Of a stretch of 40,742 bases of DNA, positions 7,472 to 14,355 are shown piece after piece. The stretch lies in the NCBI RefSeq assembly GCF_040290245.1, contig NZ_PSMQ01000010.1, positions 1 to 40,742 of the forward strand, in the 5' to 3' direction. How positions within the stretch are numbered: the stretch's first letter is position 1; every line of letters begins with the position of its first letter. Origin of the DNA: Thermus_A sp040290245. Its GTDB lineage: Bacteria > Deinococcota > Deinococci > Deinococcales > Thermaceae. Position numbers and translations under genes: made by a program. The notes under the pieces were generated by a model that searched no databases, was not told where the DNA came from, and saw only the letters and a program-made list of their open reading frames with translations.

Positions 7472-9067
7472 TTAGGCGCTTCGCGCCCGGCGGCGGCTCG
7501 AGCGGTCGGGCCGGCCGCTTCTCACCGGCTCCCAGGGGGCTTCGGGTGCTTCCCGGGCCCGGTCCACCTTTAGCTCGTCCAGGCCGGAGGCCAAAACCCT
7601 TTCCGCTTCCTCCGGCCTCAGGTCCACGTAGGCGGCCCTCTCGGTGAGCTGGACCCGCCCCACCTCCTCCACGCCCTCCCCCTTCAAAAGGGCCACCAAC
7701 CGGCCCACGGAGAGCCTGGGGCCTTTCACCTGGAGCGTGACCCAGTCCTCCTCCCCGGTGAGGAGGCTTTTGGGCCTGGGGGCCCCGCCCAAAACCAGGG
7801 CTAAAAGGGCCGCCACCGCCTCCACCTGGCCCTCGAGGTGCGCTTGCGCGTGACCGGCGAAGAGGCGGCTTGCGAAGTCCTTCCAGATCCTCCGGTCCTC
7901 CTTAGGGGTCTTGCTCAGCCGGGCCAAAAGGTGGGCCCACTTGGCCTCCAAGACCTCCTCGGGGGTGGGGGGGTTGATGCGCTTGAAACGGCGGTTCAGG
8001 GCCTTTTCCAGCGCCTCGAGCGCCCCCTTCTCCCTTGGGCCAAAAAGGAGGACCACCCGGCCCGCCCGCCCCGCCCGGCCGGTGCGGCCCGAACGGTGTT
8101 GGTAGCTTTCCACCCTTTCCGGAAGGCGGTAATGGACCACCAGGTCCACCTCGGGGATGTCCAGGCCCCGCGCGGCCACGTCCGTGGCCACGAGCAGCTG
8201 GACCTCCCCTTGACGGAAGGCCTGCATGACCTTCTCCCGCTCCCGCTGGGTCATGTCCCCATGGATGGCCGCCGCCCGGTGGCCGAGCCTCCCCAGGCCT
8301 TGGGCGATCTCCTCCGTCTCCGCCTTGGTGCGGGTGAAGACGATGCCCCGCTTAGGGCCCCAGGTGTAAAGGAGGTCGGAGAGGAGGCCCTGGCGGCTTT
8401 GCAGGGGGGCCTGCAGGGCAAGCTCCTCGTAGGTCACGGCCTCGTCCTTGATGACGTTGACCAGGACGGGGTTGGTCAGGTGCCGCTCCGCCAGGCGCCT
8501 GGCCCAGGAGGGCAAGGTGGCGGAGAAGAAGAGGGTTTGGCGCCTTCTGGGCGTGGCCTCGAGGAGGGTTTCCACATCCTCTTCAAACCCCATGGAGAGC
8601 ATCTCGTCGGCCTCGTCCAGCACGGCGATCTCCACCTGGGAGAGGTTCAGAATCCCCTGCTTAAGGTAGTCCAAAGCCCGGCCCGGCGTGGCCACCACCA
8701 CGTCCACCCCCCGCCTTAGGGCCTCGGCCTGCTTGGTGTAGCCCGTCCCCCCGTAGATGGCCACCACCTCGAGGTGCGGCGCGACCCAAGAGAGCTCCTG
8801 CGCCACCTGTAGGGCGAGCTCCCGGGTGGGGGTGAGGACCAAGGCCCGGGGGGCGCGGCCGGGTGCGGTCTTTTTCTCTAGCCGATGGGCGATGGGTAGG
8901 GCAAAGGCCAGGGTCTTGCCCGTCCCGGTCCGGGCCTGGCCCAAGACGTCCCGCCCCTCCAGGGCCAACGGCAAGGCTGCGGCCTGGACGGGGGTAGGGG
9001 TCTTGAACCCCTTGGCCTCGAGGGCCGACAGAATCTCCTTTTTAAGTGGAAAGTCTTTAAATTCCAT
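7472..9067 (-). CDS. DEAD-box RNA helicase, Hera type
   Basis: 531 residues, closely resembling T. thermophilus Hera (heat-resistant RNA-dependent ATPase, about 510 residues). Q motif GFKTPTPVQ (20-28), Walker A ARTGTGKT (45-52), PTRELA, DEAD box (151-154), SAT (182-184), and motif VI HRSGRTGRAG. A C-terminal third of about 160 residues corresponds to Hera's dimerisation and RNA-binding region; it ends in a basic tail SGRPDRSSRRRARSA. Hera proteins remodel structured RNA, possibly rRNA or RNase P RNA. Start ATG at 9065-9067 follows the Shine-Dalgarno-like GGAAAGGACG. A longer frame to 9109 lacks conservation. Confidence 0.92.
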   Translation of the reverse strand: MEFKDFPLKKEILSALEAKGFKTPTPVQAAALPLALEGRDVLGQARTGTGKTLAFALPIAHRLEKKTAPGRAPRALVLTPTRELALQVAQELSWVAPHLEVVAIYGGTGYTKQAEALRRGVDVVVATPGRALDYLKQGILNLSQVEIAVLDEADEMLSMGFEEDVETLLEATPRRRQTLFFSATLPSWARRLAERHLTNPVLVNVIKDEAVTYEELALQAPLQSRQGLLSDLLYTWGPKRGIVFTRTKAETEEIAQGLGRLGHRAAAIHGDMTQREREKVMQAFRQGEVQLLVATDVAARGLDIPEVDLVVHYRLPERVESYQHRSGRTGRAGRAGRVVLLFGPREKGALEALEKALNRRFKRINPPTPEEVLEAKWAHLLARLSKTPKEDRRIWKDFASRLFAGHAQAHLEGQVEAVAALLALVLGGAPRPKSLLTGEEDWVTLQVKGPRLSVGRLVALLKGEGVEEVGRVQLTERAAYVDLRPEEAERVLASGLDELKVDRAREAPEAPWEPVRSGRPDRSSRRRARSA

Positions 9068-9130
9068 TCTCGTCCTTTCCGGGCTCCCCTCGCCCGTACC
9101 GGGACCCAAGGCTTGCCCGTAAACCTTTGC

Positions 9131-9159
9131 ATCTTAGGCAGTCAAAGGACGAATGTCAA
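9131..9159 (-). promoter_or_regulatory. Strong promoter for the DEAD-box helicase gene
   Basis: On the minus strand a perfect TTGACA (-35, 9154-9159) is separated by 17 bases from TAAGAT (-10, 9131-9136). Transcription would begin near 9124, giving an untranslated leader of roughly 57 bases. The -35 box overlaps the last codons of moeA. Confidence 0.75.
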
Positions 9160-10359
9160 GGGGATGACCTCCACCTCCTCCCCTGCCTCCGCATTTTTGC
9201 CCTCAGGAAGGGCCACCAGGGCGTTCCCCTCCGCCATGGAGCGGAGGACGCCGCTCGACTGGTTCCCGGTGCTTCGCACCACAAGCCCATCCTGGAAGGC
9301 CAGGATGCCTCGCCGGAAAACCGTTTTCCCTTTAGCTCCCTTGAAGGGGGTCAGAGCGGTGGCCCAAAGCCGGACGTAAGGAGGGTCGGTTCGGCCGAGC
9401 AGGGTGAAGAGGAAGGGCCTACCGTAGAGGAAGAAGGTGACCATGCTCGAGACGGGGTTCCCGGGCAAGCCCAAAACCGGCATGCCCCGGTAACGGGCAA
9501 AAAGGAGGGGGCCGCCAGGCTGTTGGCGGACCTTCCAGAAGACCACTTCCCCTTCCTCCTCCAGCACCTTCCGGACCACGTCGTACTCCCCCATGGACAC
9601 GCCCCCGGAGGTGAGGAGGAGGTCCAGGTCCTCCGCCAAAAGCCTTTCCCTAAGGGCCTCTCGGTCGTCTGGGGCCTTGCCCAAAAGGACCGGCTCCCCC
9701 CCCACTTCCACCACCAGGCCCATCAAGGCGTAGGCGTTGGAGTTGTACACCCCCCCGTAGGGCAACGCCTCTCCCGGCTCCACCACCTCGTCCCCCGTGG
9801 TGAGGATGCCCACCCGGGGCTTCCGGTAGGCCAGAAGCCGGGCGTGCCCCATGGCCGCGGCCAGACCCAGCCGGGCGGGGGTGAGGAGGTCCCCCCGCCT
9901 GAGGTAGACCTCGCCCTTTCTCAGGTCATCCCCTTTGGGCCGGATGTCCTGGGGTCTTGCGGGGGCAAAAAGGAGGACGAAGCCGTTCTCCTTTTGGGTC
10001 TCCTCCACCCGGATGACCGCGTCCGCCCCCTTGGGGATGGGAGCCCCGGTGTAGACGGCCACCGCCTCCTTGGGCCCCACCTGGCCCAAGAAGGGCCTTC
10101 CCGCCGGGGATTCCCCTACCACCTTGAGCCGCACCGGGGTCTTGGGGGTGGCCAAGAGGGTGTCCTCCAGGCGACAGGCGTACCCGTCTATCGCGGTGTC
10201 GTCCTGATCGGGGTGGTCCACGAGGCTTCTTAGGTCCTCCGCCAGGACCCGGTGGAGGGCCTCTTTGAGCGGGAGGACCTCGGTCTTGTCGTAGGGGCGG
10301 GCTAAAGCGACGGCCCGCACCAGATCCAGCGCTTCTTCCGCAGAGAGGTTCGTCCTCAT
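9142..10359 (-). CDS. moeA: Molybdopterin molybdenumtransferase MoeA
   Basis: 405 residues. Inserts molybdate into adenylated molybdopterin to complete the molybdenum cofactor. Visible signatures are DDTAIDGYACRLED (the D-x-A-x-D-G-Y-A motif near residue 54), TTGDEVVEPGEALPYGG, the LLTSGGVSMGEYDVV nucleotide/MPT-binding loop, and VLGLPGNPVSSMVTF. Length is the usual 400-410. It follows the alcohol dehydrogenase by 5 bases on the same strand, suggesting one transcription unit. No other moa/mog genes are in the window. Confidence 0.95.
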   Translation of the reverse strand: MRTNLSAEEALDLVRAVALARPYDKTEVLPLKEALHRVLAEDLRSLVDHPDQDDTAIDGYACRLEDTLLATPKTPVRLKVVGESPAGRPFLGQVGPKEAVAVYTGAPIPKGADAVIRVEETQKENGFVLLFAPARPQDIRPKGDDLRKGEVYLRRGDLLTPARLGLAAAMGHARLLAYRKPRVGILTTGDEVVEPGEALPYGGVYNSNAYALMGLVVEVGGEPVLLGKAPDDREALRERLLAEDLDLLLTSGGVSMGEYDVVRKVLEEEGEVVFWKVRQQPGGPLLFARYRGMPVLGLPGNPVSSMVTFFLYGRPFLFTLLGRTDPPYVRLWATALTPFKGAKGKTVFRRGILAFQDGLVVRSTGNQSSGVLRSMAEGNALVALPEGKNAEAGEEVEVIPLTFVL

Positions 10360-10364
10360 GCCCT

Positions 10365-11405
10365 TTAGTCTACGAGCAGGGCGACCTTGGTGGCTTCCTT
10401 CCGGTCAAATAGGGCGTAGCCTAGGGGGGCCTCCTCCAGGGCTAGGCGGTGGCTGAAGACGAACCGGCCCTGGAGCCGGCCGGCTTTTTGCAGGGCCAAA
10501 ACCTCCCGGATCCAGCGGGGGACGTTGGCCAGGCTCGAGCGAAACGCGATCCCCTTGCTAAAGGCGGCCAGCCAGGGGTAGGTGAACCTTTCCGCGGTGG
10601 GGACCCCGAGGCTCAAGACGCTTCCCCCAGGGGCGGCCAGGCGGAAAGCCAGGCCCAGAGCCTCCCCCTCTCCCCCCACCGCCTCCACCACCAGATCGGC
10701 CCCCAGCCCCTCGGTATGGGCTTTGACCGCCCGCACGGGGTCGGTGGCCTTAGGGCTTATGGGGATGCTCCCCAAGGCCTTGGCCTTTTCCAACCGCCTC
10801 TCGTCCGGGTCTACGGCCAAAACCACCCCTGCCCCCAGGACATGGGCCACGTGCTGGGCCAAAAGGCCCACCGGCCCCGAGCCCACCACCGCCACGCTTT
10901 GGCCGGGCTCGAGGTGGGGCCGCACCCCCCCGTAGGCGGTGGAGAGGATATCCCCGGCCAAAATCGCCTCCTCCGCCGGGAGGTCTTCCGGGATGGGGAA
11001 GAGGCTGGTTTTGGCGAAGGGAACACGGACCTTTTCCGCCTGGGCCCCTTGCAGGTTCCCCAGGGCCACGCCAAAGCCATACACCCCCCCCTTGGCGCAG
11101 GCGAAATACCGCCCCTTCTGGCACATGGGGCAGTCCCCGCAGGCCACGTGAAAACTCCCCACCACCCGGGTGCCGACGGGAAAGGGGACGAGGCTCCCCC
11201 TCTCCACCACCCGGCCTACGAACTCATGGCCGAGGACCATCCCCGGGGCTACTCCGGCGATCTTTCCGTGGTAGATGTGGAGGTCGGAGCCGCAGATGGC
11301 GGCAAGCTCCACCTTGACCAGGGCATCCGTTTCCTCGAAAAGGCGGGGTTCCTCTACCTCCTGGACCGCAACCTGGAAAGGCCCTTGGTAGACCACTGCC
11401 CTCAC
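10365..11405 (-). CDS. Zinc-dependent alcohol dehydrogenase (MDR family)
   Basis: 346 residues of the medium-chain dehydrogenase/reductase superfamily. Catalytic zinc ligands are Cys38 (AAICGSDLHIYHGK), His60 and Glu61 (LGHEFVG). The structural zinc loop C-x2-C-x2-C-x7-C is intact (Cys89, 92, 95, 103). The Rossmann fold has VAVVGSGPVGLLAQHVA, and an acidic residue after the second strand (VLAVDPDERR) points to NAD preference. The substrate (primary alcohol, sorbitol/threonine-like polyol or glutathione adduct) cannot be told. The start overlaps the stop of the upstream SCP2-like gene by 4 bases (ATGA type), so translation is coupled. Confidence 0.9.
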   Translation of the reverse strand: MRAVVYQGPFQVAVQEVEEPRLFEETDALVKVELAAICGSDLHIYHGKIAGVAPGMVLGHEFVGRVVERGSLVPFPVGTRVVGSFHVACGDCPMCQKGRYFACAKGGVYGFGVALGNLQGAQAEKVRVPFAKTSLFPIPEDLPAEEAILAGDILSTAYGGVRPHLEPGQSVAVVGSGPVGLLAQHVAHVLGAGVVLAVDPDERRLEKAKALGSIPISPKATDPVRAVKAHTEGLGADLVVEAVGGEGEALGLAFRLAAPGGSVLSLGVPTAERFTYPWLAAFSKGIAFRSSLANVPRWIREVLALQKAGRLQGRFVFSHRLALEEAPLGYALFDRKEATKVALLVD

Positions 11406-11800
11406 AGGACCTCCCGGGCCACGCGGACCAGCTCCCGGGCCGCCTGGACATAGGGGGCAAGGGCGGCCAGGCTGCCCTTCTTAAGCTCCAGCTCCCCCCG
11501 CATGAGGCTGACCAGGGGTTCGGCCCGGCCTTCCAAGACCTCCTGCCAGGTGGCGAGATCCCCTTCGATGACGAAGTCCGCGGCCATGGCCTCCTCCTCT
11601 GAAGCCGCCTTCGCTCCCCGGCAGTGGCCATGCCAGAGGTCCAGGACCACGGCCTTGGGGCTTTCCACCCCCATGGCGGGGTCGGCCCGCAGGAGGAAGG
11701 CCAGGCTTCCTTCCCAGGTGGCCGCCGCCTTCTGGTAGGCCTCGCTCCCGTTCAGCTTCCGGCAGTAGACCTGGGCCCATTCCTCCGAGAAGAGCTCCAT
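11402..11800 (-). CDS. SCP2-like lipid-binding domain protein
   Basis: 132 residues beginning MELFSEEWAQVYCRKLNGS. The mix of WEGSLAFLL, VVLDLWHGHCRGAK, DFVIEGDLATWQEVLEG and LMRGELELKKGSLAALAPY matches the SCP2 (sterol carrier-like) fold: a five-stranded sheet followed by a helix, in which the D/G-x-x-x-W and G-x-L-K-x-G-x-L elements are characteristic. Such stand-alone proteins bind acyl or other hydrophobic ligands; the ligand is unknown. Start ATG at 11798-11800 is set by an excellent Shine-Dalgarno (AAAGGAGG) 5 bases upstream; the longer frame to 12028 overlaps gyrB on the same strand. First gene of the unit with the alcohol dehydrogenase and moeA. Confidence 0.72.
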   Translation of the reverse strand: MELFSEEWAQVYCRKLNGSEAYQKAAATWEGSLAFLLRADPAMGVESPKAVVLDLWHGHCRGAKAASEEEAMAADFVIEGDLATWQEVLEGRAEPLVSLMRGELELKKGSLAALAPYVQAARELVRVAREVL

Positions 11801-11819
11801 TTCCGCCTCCTTTAGACTC

Positions 11820-11850
11820 AGTATAAGGGGATGGAACCCGCCTCCGTCAA
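11820..11850 (-). promoter_or_regulatory. Promoter of the SCP2-like/ADH/moeA unit
   Basis: Minus-strand TATACT (11820-11825) with TTGACG (11845-11850) upstream; the spacer is 19 bases, a little long. It lies 20 bases before the SCP2-like ATG. Confidence 0.5.
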
Positions 11851-11921
11851 GCCGCACCCGGGCCAGGCGCGCCGGGGAGGCCGATTTTGGAGGGGGTGAG
11901 GGCTTTGCCCAGGGCCTTCCG

Positions 11922-13856
11922 TCATATGTCCAGCTGGGCGAAGCGGGCGTGTTCCTCGATGAACTCCCGCCGGGGGGCCACCTCCTGCCCCATGAGCCTC
12001 TCGAAGACCTCGCTGGCCTCCAGGGCATCCAGGAGCTCTACCCGCTTTAAAACGCGCTTTTCTGGGTTCATGGTGGTCTCCCAAAGCTGCTCGGGGTTCA
12101 TCTCCCCCAGGCCCTTGAAGCGCTGGACCTCGTAGCTTTTCCCATCCAGCTCCTTGAGGCGTTCGGAAAGCTCCTCATCGGAGTAGAGGTACTCCACCCT
12201 CCTCCCCACCTGGAGCCGGTACAGGGGAGGCTGGGCGATGTAGAGGTGGCCCCGTTCGATGAGGGGGCGCATGTACCGGTAGAAGAAGGTGAGAAGGAGG
12301 GTGCGGATGTGGCTTCCGTCCACATCCGCATCGGTCATGATGATGATCTTGTGGTAACGGAGGCCCTCGAGGTCGAAGTGGGTTTCTTGGCCATCCTCTC
12401 GGTGTTCCCCTGACGGGGAAGCAACCCCGCCGATCCCCACCCCGATGGCGGCCACCATGGCCCGAACTTCGGCGTTCTTCAAGGCCTTGGACAACCCGGC
12501 CTTCTCCACGTTCAGAATCTTTCCCCTAAGGGGAAGGATCGCCTGGAAGCGCCGGTCCCGCCCCTGTTTGGCGCTGCCCCCGGCCGAGTCCCCCTCCACG
12601 ATGAAAAGCTCCGCTTCCTCGGGGTTTTCCGTCTGGCAGTCCGCGAGCTTCCCAGGCAGCTCATCCGACTCCAAAGGGTTCTGCCGCCGCACAAGCTCCC
12701 GGGCCTTCCGGGCCGCCTCCCGGGCCTGGGCCGCCCGGAGGCCCTTCTCGTAGACCAGCTTGGCCAACCGGGGGTTTTCCTCGAGCTTTTCCAGGAGCTT
12801 CTCGTAGACCACCTGGCTTACAGCGCTTCCCGCCTCGGGGTTTAAGAGCTTCCCCTTGGTCTGGCCCTCAAACTGAGGCTGAGGAAGCTTGACAGAGATC
12901 ACCGCATAAACCCCCTCGAGGAGATCGTCCCCTGTGGGCTGGAGCTTGTCCTTGGCCAGGCCCGCCTTTTTGGCGTACTGGTTGAGGGCCCGGGTGTAGG
13001 CGGAGCGGAAGGCGGTGAGGTGGGTTCCCCCGTCCCGGGTGGGGATCATGTTGGCGTAGGAGAGGAGCTCGGTGTTGTACCCCTTGGTGAAGGCCAGGCC
13101 CACCTCCACCTCCACCTTGTCCTGCTGGCCCTTAAGAAGGAAGGGCTTCTCCGAGAGGAGTTCCTCCCCCTCGGCCAGGGCCAGGGCGAAGGAGGCTACC
13201 CCCCCCTTGTCCCAGAAGACCTCCTCGCGGCCGTGGACCTCGTCCCGGAAGACGATCCGGAGCCCCGCCACCAAAAAGGCCACCTCCCGGAGACGGGCGC
13301 GGATCTTGGCGGGTTCAAACCGGAGCTCGCCGAAGATCAAAGGGTCGGGGCGGAAGGTGACCCGGGTCCCGGTCTTCCCCTTGGGCACGGTGCCCACCAC
13401 CCGGAGGGGTTCTGTGACCTCCCCCCGGCTGAAGGCGATCTGGTAATGCTTTCCATCCCGGAAGACTTCCACGAGGGTGAACTCGCTCAGGGCGTTGACC
13501 ACGCTGGCTCCCACCCCGTGAAGGCCACCGGAGACCTTGTAAGCCCCCTCCTCAAACTTGCCCCCCGAGTGCAAGACGGTGTAGATGACCTCCACCGCGG
13601 GCTTCCCCTCCTCCGGCATGACCTCCACGGGAATACCCCGGCCGTTGTCCTCCACGGTCAGGCTCCCGTCCCTGTGGAGGGTGACGAGGATCTCCGTGGC
13701 GTAGCCCGCCAGGGCCTCGTCCACGGCATTGTCTAGGATTTCCTTAAAGAGGTGGTGGTACCCGTCGGACTGGGTGCCCCCGATGTACATGGCCGGGCGG
13801 TGGCGAACGCCCTCGAGCCCTTTCAAGACCTTGATGGCCGAAGCGTCGTAGCTCAC
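11922..13856 (-). CDS. gyrB: DNA gyrase subunit B
   Basis: 644 residues from a GTG start. ATPase half: EILDNAVDEALAGYA, EDNGRGIPV, SGGLHGVGASVVNALS, TRDGGTHLTAF. TOPRIM half: EGDSAGGSAKQGRDR and MTDADVDGSH (Asp509, 511, 513), then GLGEMNPEQLWETTM. It introduces negative supercoils with GyrA; gyrA is not here. Residues 478-487 (VASPSGEHRE) are encoded by a palindromic element (12398-12425) placed between GVGIGG and HFDLEGLRYHK, about 20 residues before the magnesium-binding DAD motif. The frame is preserved and the rest is intact, so the protein should work. TATACT at 13864-13869 lies 8 bases before the start: leaderless. Confidence 0.96.
   Translation of the reverse strand: MSYDASAIKVLKGLEGVRHRPAMYIGGTQSDGYHHLFKEILDNAVDEALAGYATEILVTLHRDGSLTVEDNGRGIPVEVMPEEGKPAVEVIYTVLHSGGKFEEGAYKVSGGLHGVGASVVNALSEFTLVEVFRDGKHYQIAFSRGEVTEPLRVVGTVPKGKTGTRVTFRPDPLIFGELRFEPAKIRARLREVAFLVAGLRIVFRDEVHGREEVFWDKGGVASFALALAEGEELLSEKPFLLKGQQDKVEVEVGLAFTKGYNTELLSYANMIPTRDGGTHLTAFRSAYTRALNQYAKKAGLAKDKLQPTGDDLLEGVYAVISVKLPQPQFEGQTKGKLLNPEAGSAVSQVVYEKLLEKLEENPRLAKLVYEKGLRAAQAREAARKARELVRRQNPLESDELPGKLADCQTENPEEAELFIVEGDSAGGSAKQGRDRRFQAILPLRGKILNVEKAGLSKALKNAEVRAMVAAIGVGIGGVASPSGEHREDGQETHFDLEGLRYHKIIIMTDADVDGSHIRTLLLTFFYRYMRPLIERGHLYIAQPPLYRLQVGRRVEYLYSDEELSERLKELDGKSYEVQRFKGLGEMNPEQLWETTMNPEKRVLKRVELLDALEASEVFERLMGQEVAPRREFIEEHARFAQLDI
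12398..12425 (-). repeat. Palindromic element in gyrB
   Basis: On the minus strand: GTTGC, TTCCCC, loop GTCA, GGGGAA, CACCGAG. Six core stem pairs, one more than the TTCGC type. It is in frame and read as VASPSGEHRE. Confidence 0.88.
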
Positions 13857-13863
13857 AACCCTT

Positions 13864-13869
13864 AGTATA
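13864..13869 (-). promoter_or_regulatory. gyrB -10 box
   Basis: TATACT on the minus strand, 8 bases before the gyrB GTG. No clear -35 at 16-18 bases. Confidence 0.5.
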
Positions 13870-13912
13870 CCACGCCTTGCCGGGAGGCGGTTTTTTCCGT
13901 AAAAATGGGCGT

Positions 13913-14299
13913 ATGCTCTGGGTCAAGCTCCACGAATTTTTGGGAATATTCTTATTTATCTCCGGCCTTGCCCTCACCCTTTGGGCCCTTCCTTCGCTCT
14001 TCCGCGAACCCTCCCACCGGTTCTTCCGAGCCCTCAGGGGCCTGGCCTACACCGCCGTCTTCCAGGTCCTCTTGGGGATAGGCCTTCTCCTTTTTTTGGG
14101 CCTGCGCCCCAGGGACCCTCTGCACCTGGTGTACGGAACCCTCCTGGCCACGGTCTGGCACTTCCTGGGGGGGTTGGAAAAGGACGGATGGTTCTACCAA
14201 AGCCTTAAAAACCCCCCGGCCCGGACCGGCCCTTGGGTGGCGGGGGGGATGCTCTTCGCCCTCGGGCTTCTGATACGGGTTTATCTCACGGGAGGGTAA
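13913..14299 (+). CDS. Small four-helix membrane protein, unknown function
   Basis: 128 residues from the ATG at 13913 (MLWVKLHEFLG). Four hydrophobic segments: about residues 8-28 (FLGIFLFISGLALTLWALP), 44-64 (AYTAVFQVLLGIGLLLFLGL), 72-90 (LHLVYGTLLATVWHFLGG) and 110-126 (VAGGMLFALGLLIRVYL). Two histidines sit in or near helices (His7 and a WHF in helix 3), as in some heme-b or copper membrane proteins, but that is only a hint. I do not recognise a named family. It diverges from gyrB; a TTG start 12 codons upstream is possible but would overlap the gyrB promoter. The stop is followed directly by two hairpin repeats. Confidence 0.7.
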   Translation: MLWVKLHEFLGIFLFISGLALTLWALPSLFREPSHRFFRALRGLAYTAVFQVLLGIGLLLFLGLRPRDPLHLVYGTLLATVWHFLGGLEKDGWFYQSLKNPPARTGPWVAGGMLFALGLLIRVYLTGG

Positions 14300-14306
14300 G
14301 GGCTAT

Positions 14307-14322
14307 TTCTCCGTCAGGAGAA
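14307..14322. repeat. Diverged palindromic hairpin after the membrane-protein gene
   Basis: TTCTCC-GTCA-GGAGAA followed by CCCCGG, a sixth stem variant with the same GTCA loop as the gyrB copy. It lies seven bases before the copy at 14329-14355 and 8 bases after a stop codon, where it might also serve as a terminator, though no T-run follows. Confidence 0.6.
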
Positions 14323-14328
14323 CCCCGG

Positions 14329-14355
14329 GCTGCTTCCCCGTTAGGGGAACACCGG
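14329..14355 (+). repeat. Palindromic element forming the 3' end of the methyltransferase gene
   Basis: GCTGC, TTCCCC, loop GTTA, GGGGAA, CACCGG. On the minus strand the methyltransferase reads into its right arm as P-V-F-P and stops at a TAA made by the loop (14341-14343). Confidence 0.85.

Noticed and set aside
7461..7500. GGCGC-TTC-GCGCC hairpin as terminator between the MFS and helicase genes
   Set aside because: It lies within the helicase C-terminal codons and lacks a T-run on either side.
13900..14341. Restriction endonuclease partner next to the TaqI-like methylase
   Set aside because: All frames were read; only a small membrane protein and repeats are found downstream of the methylase.
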